A DNA stretch of 64,000 nt from Argyresthia goedartella (lineage: Eukaryota; Arthropoda; Insecta; Lepidoptera; Argyresthiidae): positions 29,172,001 to 29,236,000 of the forward strand of contig OX463824.1 in NCBI GenBank assembly GCA_949825045.1, given 5' to 3'. The position numbers and the translations under genes were made by a program. Of this stretch, positions 22,501-34,500 are shown in pieces. Position 1 is the stretch's first letter, and the number at the start of each line of letters is the position of its first letter. The notes beneath the pieces are model-generated. The model was not told where the DNA came from and made no database searches. It worked only from the letters and a program-made list of their open reading frames with translations.

Positions 22501-25500
22501 ACTGTAAGAAACCAAGATATTAATGTGGAAAATAAATGTAATTGTATCATAACTCATTTTCTAAATGACTAAAAAACTCTAAAATTAGTTTACAAACTAC
22601 GGTTCTCACAATCTCACGGTGACATTATATATTTTTTAAACTGACGTTCAACAAATATTTTTATTATTAGTATATTTTTATTATATTATTAAATATATCT
22701 TGGACTTTAAAAACTACCCTGGGTTATTCCGGATTTTTTTTAATAAAATAAGTTTTGTTTTGTTTGGCCTCCGCAAATATCAACTGAAGTGATGCGCATG
22801 CGCAGATAAAAAAAATTATTCTAATTTGTCTAGAAATAGGATTTCGGTAAAAAAAACATCCATATAAAAATATATATGTTTTTCTCTCTCCGGAATTATC
22901 GACTACAGTAAAAAGACGCGTAAGAATAAGTGTTTTTTATTTTGTCTATAAATAAGATTTTGGCAGTAAACCGACAACATACCAGAAAATTCCGGACTTA
23001 CCTGGAATTCCTCCGAAGTCCCGAAAGAGGGTTTTAACCGCTCCATGTTATGTCTACCCGTAGACTTTAGGTAAATAAGCGCCCGAATATCCGATCACTG
23101 CTGATAATAATTATTTATATATACATAGTTTAAATGGTATAGCTATCAGGGGCGACCCAGTGGAGGGTCGTAGAAGCAAAAAAAATGATGGACGGTGAGC
23201 TTCGTTTCGAAAATCATATCAGAAACGTAGTTAGCAATTGTTTCTACCGCCTTAAGATTCTTTATAATATACGTGATTACCTTAGCACTGATTTGCGTGT
23301 CAGGATAAGTGAATCATTGATATTATCTAGATTAAACTACTGTGATGTCGTATGTGGTGGCTGTAAACTTGGTCGGACGAAAAGGTTAATTCAACGTGTG
23401 CAAAACGCAGTTACCTATACGTTTTTGTTTCAAAATTTCTCCTAGATCCCATATCACCCCATACTTGGATGCAGCAAAACTTCTGAACATGGAAGCTCGT
23501 CGGCATTTACACCTAGCCAAACTACTCTTTGGTGTAATACGCACGGAAAACCCACCATACTTGTACACCAAGATAAAATGGGCGACCAGGCAACGTGGCG
23601 TGCACAAGCACAGAATACTTACACCGGGGCGCATCGAACGGCGACTTTCCGCGGGAGTTTCAGATTTGCGGCATCTAAGTGTTGCAATGATATTCCCCCT
23701 TCAGTCCGTGAGCGGCTAGTTGGTGTGCCTTTGGGCGGAAGCTCAAGGCACATTTGCTAGATCAGCAGAGACTACTCCTCCCCCCCGTACCAACCTCACG
23801 CCAGAACAAGACTTGAGCCTGTGGTCGCTCGTTGCCATTGGGACCGTAAACCCAACACTTAAGTCATAAGAGTGAAAAGCGCAGGCCATGTTTATTTATT
23901 TAACTTTTCGTATGTGTCATATATAACAGCCATATCTATATTTACCATTATTGTTACCTATTTTATATATTATTTATATTTAGGTATTTATGGATTGTAC
24001 CACGCCGCGGTCTGGGACGCGAGGCAACACTTGGCACTGACTGAAAACCAGCGTTGAAGGCCTGGCCTTCAGCAAAATGCTGAGTCAGACGCCATTTATA
24101 ATGACAGCGGCACGCCACGACTGTCATTTCATTTCATATCATGTCTCATTGCCATTTTTAATTTCTGTGTTTTGTTTCTTTGTTGTAATTGTAGTGTGTT
24201 CTGTTCACTGTCCTTGTAATAAATCTTTCTTTCTTTCTTCTTTCTAATGACGATCATTTTTTTCAAATTCATATTTCTCTGAATATCTGTAATTAGCCTG
24301 CTTCACTGTACTTTGTTTGTACTTATTGTTATATTTTAACTGCAATGTGCTGTTGATGTTCCAAATAAAATAAATAACTAAATAATAGTGTAAAATTGTC
24401 TTTACGTAATAACTCATTATCACACACTCCACCTTTGTAGACTTGTTATTAAGAGTACTGAAAATTCTATTGTGGGGGATCAACAGTAGACTGTACAACT
24501 AGTGCATAAAAGAAGCCATTTTACCGAGGGTGGATAGATAAGTCAAAGGGTAAAATGGCTCGTTTATGCCTGCGTTATAAACTCTGCTTTTCACTTTGAT
24601 CCCGAGAAAATGCAACGTCGTCACTTGAATATTCCAGTGTTTTAGTAAAATACTTTTCACTGTTCAGTTCATATAAGTCACAAAAAGTTGCAAAATTGAA
24701 CAAGAGAATAGCTAATTCCCGCCACAAATCTTTCTAAGTATTTTTTAATGTTTAACATGAGTCATTCGACTTGGGTACGAACTTCATAGTGCCAAGCGAT
24801 GTGGTCATAATAACAACAACGCATTACGTCATGAGTTGTTTTAAAACAATGAACAACACCGTTGTGGCTTCAGCTAGGCTAGTCTATTTTCGTTATTTCT
24901 ATAGTTTCATATCCTACGCTATCTTGTTGTGGGGGAAAGCAGCGGACATTCAAACTATTTTTATATGACAGAAAAGAGCTATTCGAGCAATTTATAATTT
25001 TATCTACACACGTATCATAAACCCTCTTTACTGCGTACAAAAACCGCACGTTACGATCAGCATAATGTTAAACTACTTGGTAAAAACTCATTTCTTATCT
25101 GAAAAATTACACATTATGACCATAATGTGTAATTTTTCTAGATATTATGACATTCAAATTTCGAACGCCGACGCCCGCCTGCGTACCGCCCCTAGTTGGT
25201 CTGTGAAGTTGGTACTACAGAACAAGCTAAACAACTGCAGAGCTACAATGCCGGTCAAACATGCGGTTCCTGAACACATCAAAGAGAGCTTATGATATGT
25301 GTGTAGATAAACTAGTTTATGTACCTTTAGATTATGAGGCATTATGTAGCAATCACATAAACTACTATTAAATTCACACAGATTTCTTGGAGGGTGAATG
25401 CAGGCGATGTGACACACTGGACACGGAGGCCAGTGTGCAGCGCCAACCCGCGCGGATGCGGGAGGGGCCGCGCCCCCCGCCCCCACGGGGGGGTGGGAGG

Positions 25501-28500
25501 TCGAAACAATTTGACGTTCTGAATGCCGCGCCGTCGGGTGACGGCTGTGTGCACTGCGACAGTGCCGGTCATGAAGTGACCAGTTGCGCCAACTTTAAGG
25601 CGCTCGGGGTAGCTGCCCGCAGGAAGATAGTCTTCCGCCACCGATTGTGTTTCGGTTGTTTGGGGCCGCACACGCTGAGCGAGTGCTCGCGCGCGTTCCC
25701 CTGTGAGTGCTGTGGTGGCAAGCACCACATAGTGTTGTGCCTGAATCGGACAGGCCCTTTGGACGGTCACCAGGGCCGGACTCAGGTTGGTCGGCCACAG
25801 GGCCCAACCAGGGCCGGACCCAGTCCCCCTCCGGGTAACGGGAGTCACCAACGGGGTGACTGGGGTACCCGCGGACGGGACTCCCCCCGAGGGGAAGGGG
25901 GCAGCGCGGGGGGTAACATGCGGGATAGCCGGGGTTCGGTCGCCGCTGTCCAGGGTCAGCGAGGACTTCGGGCCGCTGGCTCACCGCGTGTTACGGGCGG
26001 GTGTCAGATGGCACCTATGAGTGGCGCGAAGGCTGGGAGCCCACCACCTTCTGCGCCACCCTGCCCGTCGCTCTGGGAGGCGAACAGTCGGATGTCGCCC
26101 CCATTCCTAGAGCGCCCCAGGTTGGATCCGCTCTCCCCCATCCATCCACGGTGGCCACCGGGCACACCGTACACCGTCCGGTATGGTCGGATACCGGGAC
26201 AGCGAGGGGCCTATTATGCGGGTTGGGACCCCTTGATGTACATACATACGGTCTGATATGCCGGTGGCATATCAGCAGCCGAGTTACTCCACGGCCGACG
26301 GAGGTCTCAGCGGGTTCGAATCCCGCGGAGGTTCCCGCTAGGGACACGCCGCCCACTTACAGGGTGCCGCCACTCCACAGACGGTCATGCTCCCCACCGC
26401 CTCTGTGATAGCGTGGAGTTCGGACGGCAAATCTTGTGTGGCACGAGCACTATTGGACTCGGGGGCCCAGGGGTGCTTAGTCTCGTGCAATCTTGTAAGA
26501 CGGTTGGGCATTTCGGTAAGGGAGTATCCACATTCCATTCGGGGAATTGGGAACACGGAAGTCGGTTCCGTTAAGGGTGTATGTCGGATTACTCTCTCGT
26601 CACGGTTGGATTCATCGGTGAATCTGACGGTCACGGCATTAGTCATGCCTAATGTGATGGGCTCATACCCTCACGTACGGTTGTCGCCCTCGGTGCGACA
26701 GTTGGTCGCTGGGTTGTCACTGGCTGACCCGGAGTTCGATATTCCGGGCCCAGTAGACATTTTATTGGGTGTTGATGCCTTGGGATACCTGCTAGTGCCA
26801 GGTGTCCACGTGTTGCAGGCGACTGGTCTGGTTTCGGTCAACACCAGACTGGGCCATGCGGTAATGGGTCCGGTCATGCCGGCTTCCCCACGCCTAGCGA
26901 CTAGTAGTCCCTTATTCGGTGCTGTACTCTCGGAGGTGATACAGAAGTTTTGGAAGGTGGAGGAACCACCTACGGTCCGCCGGTTGGACCCGGTTGAAGA
27001 AGAGTGTGAACAGTTTTATCGGAACAATACTGGTCGCCTTCGGTCAGGTCGATTTCTCACACGTCTTCCATTCCGGAGTGATCGCCCACCGCTGGGCAGT
27101 TCACACCATGCAGCCGAGACGCGGCTTCTGTCGATGGAACGACGCATGAAGCGTGACGGGATTTTCCGGCAGAAGTACGTCGACTTCATGCGGGAATACG
27201 AGTCGCTCGGCCACATGTCGGTTTCGGGTATCGACTGGAAGCGTGAAGACCACTGCTTCCTGCCCCATCACGCGGTCTTAAGGACCCCGGAGGGTAAAAT
27301 ACGGGTAGTGTTCGATGGATCGGCATCAACATCTAACGGCATGAACCTGAACCAGTGTTTGCATTCAGGGCCAAAGTTGAACCATGACAACGCGGATGTT
27401 ATCACACGATTCCGTCGACACAATGTTGTGTTTGTAGCTGACATCCGGATGATGTTTAGGCAGACGGTTATTCACCCTAACGATAGACGGTATCAGCTGA
27501 TACTGTGGCGAGAGAGCCCAGATCAGCCCATCAAGTTGTACGAGCTGAACACCAACACGTACGGGCTACAGTGTAGTCCTTATTTGGCGATTCGCACTCT
27601 GCGGGAGTTAGCGGATCGAGAACGGTTAAATTTCCCTAGAGGAGCAGCGATCCTGGAGCAGGATCTCTACGTGGACGATATCTGTACCGGTGCAGTTTCC
27701 GTAGAGGAGGCGCTCGCTCGACGGGACGAGCTAGTTGAGCTCTTACGGGGTGGAGGTTACGAGCTCCGGAAATGGATGTCGAACTCTCCAGAGTTACTGT
27801 CTGGTCTTCCGGATGACTACCAGCAGGATCCCCACATTTTTGAAAATTTGGTAAATCCGAATATGTTGTCGGTATTAGGCGTCCAGTACCAGCCGGTGTC
27901 AGACATGTTTTCGTATCGGGTCGAGTTGGACTCCCCGAAGGTCTGGACGAAACGGAACGTCCTTTCAACGGTGGCTAGGACATTTGATCCAAACGGGTGG
28001 ATCACCCCGGTAACATTTCAGCTCAAGTGTTTTATGCAGCAATTGTGGTCTGCTGAGCTGAAATGGGACGACCCGATCGGCGGGTCATTGAGCTCCGAGT
28101 GGGAATCGTTCTTTTCGACCCTCCCTGGCATCAATCGGATTTCACTGCCACGGAGGTTGGTCCCCACCAAACGATACACCGCCACCCTGCATGGGTTTTG
28201 CGATGCCTCGGAGAAGGGCTACGGAGCTGCGGTGTATCTGCGTACGGTCGACTCCTCGGGGGAGGTTGATGTGCGGTTGGTCATGGCCAAGAGCAAGGTT
28301 GCGCCGTTGCGCACTCGCCTGACCATTCCCAAATTAGAGCTTTCAGGAGCGGCTCTCCTGACTTGTCTGGTCAACCAAACGATGACGGTTCTTCGTGGGT
28401 CAATAGCGTTAGAAGATACGGTCTACGCTTGGACGGACAGCCAGATCGTGTTATGCTGGCTGAAGGCTTCAGTTCACAAGCTGGAGATTTTTGTGGCGAA

Positions 28501-31500
28501 TCGGGTTTCGCAGATTTTGAATCCGGAGGTTCCCTTAATCTGGAGACATGTTCCAGGGGAAATGAACCCAGCAGACTGTGCGTCTCGTGGGTGTCACGCT
28601 CCGGAGTTAGTTGGACATCCCTTGTGGTGGGGTCCAAAATGGTTGACTCAAGCCGAATCAGATTGGCCACTGAGTCCACGCGTTACCTCGGCGAACGGCG
28701 CCTTGACAGTCGGTGTCTGTACGACGCAACCAGAGCCGGAAGAGGAGTTCAGCCTGCTGGAACGGTACAGCTCGCTCGACAAGCTGGTCAATGTGACCGC
28801 CTGGACCTTCCGATTTGCGCGGAATTGTCGCAATTCTGAGGCGCAACGGGTGCGGACACAGGTCCTGACACCACGGGAACGGAACCATGCGTTGTTCGCA
28901 TTGGTACGGAACGTGCAGACGGTGCACTTTAAGTCCGAACTGGACATTCTGAGACGCGGACGCGTCCAACTGAAGGGAGCTGTGGCTCGGCTCAACCCGT
29001 TTATTGACCCTCAAGGATTGCTGAGGGTAGGAGGTCGGCTGCGGAATTCCAACCTGCCTTATGCGGCTCGCCACCCGTTGTTACTCCCTAGGAAAGGGAA
29101 GTTGGTCGAACTGTTGATACAGGATCGACACATTCGGAATGGGCATATCGGATGCCACGCCTTGATGGCGTTTCTCCAGCGCGAGTTCTGGATTCTATCG
29201 GGAAGACGCTTAGTGCGTAGCGTCGTATTTCGGTGCCTGCCTTGTTATCGGGCCAAGGCGGCTACGATGCAGCCCCAGATGGGCGATTTGCCCTCGGATA
29301 GGGTTAACGAAATCCGGCCCTTTGCGAGTGTCGGAACGGATTTCGCGGGACCATTCATGGTCAAGTCTTCACAGCTACGGAACGCCAGATTAGTGAAGGC
29401 ATACCTGTGCGTCTTCGTGTGCTTGGCCACGAAGGCAGTCCACTTGGAGGTGGTCAGTGACCTCACTACGGAGGCATTTATCGCATGTCTGGATCGGTTC
29501 GTCTCACGAAGGGGCCTCCCGTCATTAATCCGTTCGGACAACGGCACAAATTTTGTCGGAGCCAGGCGATATCTGCAGGAGGTCACTCAATTCCTGAACG
29601 GTAACCAGGACGCCATCGGTACGGCTTGCTCCCGACGAGGGATTGAATGGGTTTTCAGTCCGCCGGGATGTCCTCATTGGGGAGGAATTGTTGAGGCTGC
29701 GGTTAAATCTGCTAAGTCGCACCTGACGAGGATCATCGGTGAGACCTCTCTACGCTTTGAAGAGCTTGCGACGCTGTTCTGTAAAATTTAAATGACACTG
29801 AACTCGCGTCCGTTGTGCCCGCTCAGTTCGGATCCAAATTATTTGGAAGCGTTGACGCCGGGTCACTTCCTGATAGGTCAGCCCCTTAACGCCCTGCCAG
29901 AATACCCATTCGGTGATGTTAAGTTAAGTCGGTTGACTAGGTGGCAGATGTTGCAGCAGATGGCTCAAGATTTTTGGAAACGGTGGTCCCTTGAGTACTT
30001 GCATATCTTGCAGCAGCGCCTTAAGTGGACTGACCGGATGAGCCCCCCTCAAGTCGGTGATTTGGTGATGATTAAGGATGCGAACCTGCCATCATTGAGA
30101 TGGAGACGAGGACGGATCGTCAATTTGTACACGGGTCGGGATGGCACGCCTCGATCAGCAGAAGTCAAGGTGGGGGACTCGGTCCTCAAGAGAGCGGTCG
30201 CAACACTTTCTCGCCTTCCTATTGATTAGGGACAGGTTCGGGCCTGTCCGGGCGGTTGACTGTTTAATATTTATGCTTCGGAACGGTTTTTTCGTTGCGC
30301 GGATCGACCGCGAGTGATCGGGACATCACTAGCTGTCACTTGCATAGAAACGAAATGACGAGTTAGAGGTTACTTTTGCACATGGAAAAATGTCGGCGTC
30401 AAGCATTCGGGCCTTGGCTGTATGTTATTTGTAATAATTGTCTAACACAGGTATCGGGGCCTGGTCGGAATGTTAATTGTAATAATCACGGAACAATCGT
30501 CGGGAAATAAGTGTTGTGAAAGGTTGAAGTGATTCGGTGATCAATTCGTCGCGTTCGGGTAGCGACAGTGATGTCCCGATCACTCGCGGTCGATCCGCGC
30601 AACGAAAAAACCGGTGCGTTCCGAAGCATAAATATTAAACAGACTCCATAAGAAGCCGGCGAACAATGAAATTTCTATACAAACCTAATACCATAATCAT
30701 TTTAAATTCGAGAATATCTTAACGCATATGCGTTAAGATATTCTCGACCATATATATGCTGTTATTCATATTAATACAGTATTGACCTAGTTCCTGTTCC
30801 AACATTTTTCTAAAAATATTTATCTACTTAAAAATATATGCGATTAAATGTCATACATTTTCAGGGTGTAAACGATGTACTTTCCACCTGTTTATTTTGT
30901 ATTAAAAACTATACCATTCATGATGATGTTATAACCACAGCTTATATTGTCAAATTGCATAATGTCACAAAGAAAAATAAAATATAATCAAGTTATTATT
31001 ATTATAAGTTCAATTCATCATTTTCGGTATTCACGGCAAACAACCAAAGTTATCTTTATTTTTGTACATCCATCAATGTGTCTGTCCGCAAAAGGGGGAC
31101 GGCGGCGGGGCGGAGCGCACAGTGGGACGGATTTCGAAATTGCGGACTTACGAATTTTTGTTAAATATCATTATTTTATTTATGGCAATCGATATTCCTA
31201 ATTAAGGCAATCATATATAGGATAGAATTATCGCTCTATACATTATTTTTATTAAATAAATGTTTCTCGCAAATTATAACATTTACAACTAAAAGTGCTC
31301 TGAGAACATTTATGTTTAATTAATGTTAAAATTAATCAATAATGTAATAATATGTAACAAAAAAACATATATCCGCAATTTCGAAACCCGTCCCACTGTG
31401 CGCCAGCACAAGTCATTAGCGATATGTCGAACGAACATTGACGTTCGCCTCATAGCGCACTTGATCGGCTGTCTGCCGTCGTCTTAATTTAAAGAAATTT

Positions 31501-34500
31501 ACATATTACATTTACATGTAGATAGTAAATTTATTTTCGAAAATACAACATTTTCCAAATTTAGCGATAGCTATAATGTTAACCTAGAAAATAATCACAG
31601 ACTAGTTGAGCCCCGGTTTAGACTCGCGGATTTTAGCAATTCTTTTAAGGGTCAGTGCATTCTCTACTACAACAAGATACCTCTGGATATTTTGAAATTA
31701 CAATTTAAAAGCCATGTAAAAGCAACTTTCTCTAAAAAAGGGATATTACCATTTTCAAGATTACTTAAATGACTGTATGGGGATTAATCTAACTCAACAC
31801 AGAACTCGCTGTTAATAATTTCATGATTATTTATCTTACCACAGTTAATATTTGTACTAGTTAAATACAAACAATTTTTAAAAGAGATCAATCAAACTGT
31901 GGCAGTTTTTTCGCTCTTCTTTTCCCACAGTGGTCCAATGTAGAGACGAGGCAAAAAATTGCATTTGCTAAGTATTTGTCAATATCTATATTAATAAAAT
32001 ATTTTTGATTGATTGATATGTCGATAATTTTCTACATAATTTACGTAATTTGCGTGGCGCTCGTTCCCATTTTGCATTACTGCTTTCTCTTGTTCTCCTG
32101 GTATATTCTTCTAATAATATTTAGATTAGAAGAATGTTTACCTTTAGTAGACATTGTATACTGAACTGTGTATAGGTACTTAGTGGAGTGATTTGTAAAA
32201 TAGCAATATCGAGGACGTCAATCTCTGCAATGTGGAACCATTTTGATAAAAGTGACTTTGAAATATGAAGGGAAGTTTATTTGATCGTTATAATATTTCT
32301 AATAACTAACAGCCATGACACACATTACATAACGCGCTTTGACAACAACAACGACAACTGCGAACATAATTTTCATTACCAACAACGTATAATCGAACAA
32401 CTGTTTACAACAACGGCTGTTATAAAACAACACAATGGTTGTTTGCATTATTTTAAACCAGCCGTTGTTCACATCTCTACTACCAAAGCATAAAAACGTT
32501 TCTTTGCGTTTTTAAATAATTAATTACTACTATTTTAAGTGGTTTTATTAAATTGAAAACACGGAAGTGTTTCAAAGCAAATTAAATTAAATAATGACTT
32601 TATTGTGCGACGTTTTATTGTGCGTGTGGCTGTTGGGCCTGATTATCTTAGTCTTGAAAAAAATACGTTATGCACTAGACTCGCTAGAGCATAAAAAGCG
32701 ACTTTATGTCGCCTACGCACAACATAAAGACGAACTTTTAGAGTATGAGAAATCAAACATAGTTTTCCTTAATTGTTATGTCATATTTTTTTTATTTCGG
32801 GAAACAACGGCTGGCCGGGGCCAGCAGTTATTCACTCCACCTTATTTTTATCAAAAATTAGAAACCAACACTTACCTCCTTAACATAATGTTCACTTTTA
32901 CTATCTAATCTCTCCGTCTCCTGTTTCAGGGCTGTGATCTCATTTCTAAAATAAGTCTTCATCCTCTCCTCTCTCTGTTGGACCTCTTCACTCAAGATGA
33001 ACGGGACCTCAAGACTTCCCAGTAATCCTGGAAACATATTATAGAATATGTATCACTAAAACCATCGACAGGTAAAAATGAGAGATATCTATCTACCTGG
33101 ACACAATTCATCAATTTAATGTAATTTTGGGATAGTGAGTTTTTTACCTTATAAAGTTTTGCAGGCGCTCATTCAAAAACTGAATATTTCGTTAGTAAAT
33201 TCTTTAGAATAAGTTTAGTATGTTGAAACAGCCATATGAATACCTGCAAAACTGAACTGATGATACACTTCAATTTGAAAATATTTCGTTTGCGCCGGGG
33301 CTAAGATTTATTTTAAACATCTCCGTTGGTGGTTTCTCCGGCCCCAAGTCAGCACAAGCTCCTCCAGGTCACAAACTGAAATTCCACACCTCACACAATG
33401 CCCAAACAATATCACAAAATTTCATTAAATTGTGATTGTGTCGAGTTCGAAAGTACCTGCCGACTGGACTATACGGGTAGTGTGAGCGCATAACGGAGAT
33501 AACAAATTGACGACCTCTGTGGTGCAGTGGTTTGAATCCTGGCTGGGGAGGAAAAAAAACCCAGGTCTTGGATGTTTACATGTTCGCACGACACAGGGTA
33601 TCCTAGTGTCCCTACAGACCAACCATCCTATGGTGGTATGGTTCAGTCCCACCCTACCCCCAGGGGTATGGCCATAGGTATGGTGGATCTGGAGGGTCTT
33701 AGTGTGGGGCCAGAAGCAGTGTATGTGAATGTTAAAATAAAATGTAAAAATGTAAAAGGGGGAAGTGGTGTCATGGCACGCAGTCTTGCCGCCTCTAACA
33801 GATCTTATTGATCACTCATTTATCGAACTAAATCCATGTGAAATTTAGGATATATGACGGAAGGTGGACCAAAGCGGTAACAGAATGGCTACCCAGGACC
33901 GCTAGACGTTCAGTGGGGAGACCACGGACTAATGGAAGGATGATAATATCGCCATAGCAGATATTGCCTCCTGAAATTTCAGGAGATATGACGGCAGGTG
34001 AACCAAAGCGGTAACATAATGGCTACCCAGAAAAGCTAGATGTCCAGTTTGGAGACCACGGCCTGATGGAAGGACGAAATTATCGCCATACAGTCTCATG
34101 AAATTTCAGGAGATATGAGGGAAGGTGGACCAAAGCGGTAACAGAATAGTTTCATGAAATGAAACAAAACATGCTTTAAGGCGTGTGTGACATGAGACTG
34201 AAGATGAGCTACAGGCGACTAGTTGACATGGTGGAGTTGTATGCGGGAGGCTGTATAGTTCGCAACTGGTTGGGATAGCATACACGGAAGACATGATACA
34301 AGTGTGTTTGTCGCACCCGTCACCCATACCCGTCCACTACATTCGCAGTAATACATCTGCCGCAGAGAACCGCGAGTTAATCACGCGTCCTGAAGCGCGT
34401 TCCGAAATCAAACGTAAGTTATTCTGTGATGTAAATGATGAGCATAGACAAAGCGGCGACGAGAGACGAAAATAGAAAAGGATGGTGACACTTGGCGGCA

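Larger units (their letters stand above)
25381..30642 (+). mobile_element. BEL/Pao LTR retrotransposon 2, 5'-truncated
   Basis: A second BEL/Pao element, antisense to PPP1R21 within its intron. It begins inside gag (DFLEGE, equivalent to a point about 280 residues into element 1 gag), so the 5' LTR and N-terminal gag are missing. Pol is nearly complete but has one in-frame stop. It is related to, but clearly diverged from, element 1 and is more GC-rich. After pol comes the shared CCTGTCCGGGCGG segment, then a region with a 71-bp inverted repeat. Confidence 0.85.

Noticed and set aside
26300..26345. Possible tRNA gene from the GGGTTCGAATCCC stem-loop
   Set aside because: Only the T-arm is present; no acceptor, D or anticodon arms could be paired.
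32594..32908. 104-residue frame with hydrophobic start, possible small membrane protein
   Set aside because: It overlaps a confirmed PPP1R21 exon on the other strand, and its second half is antisense of that exon and its splice site.
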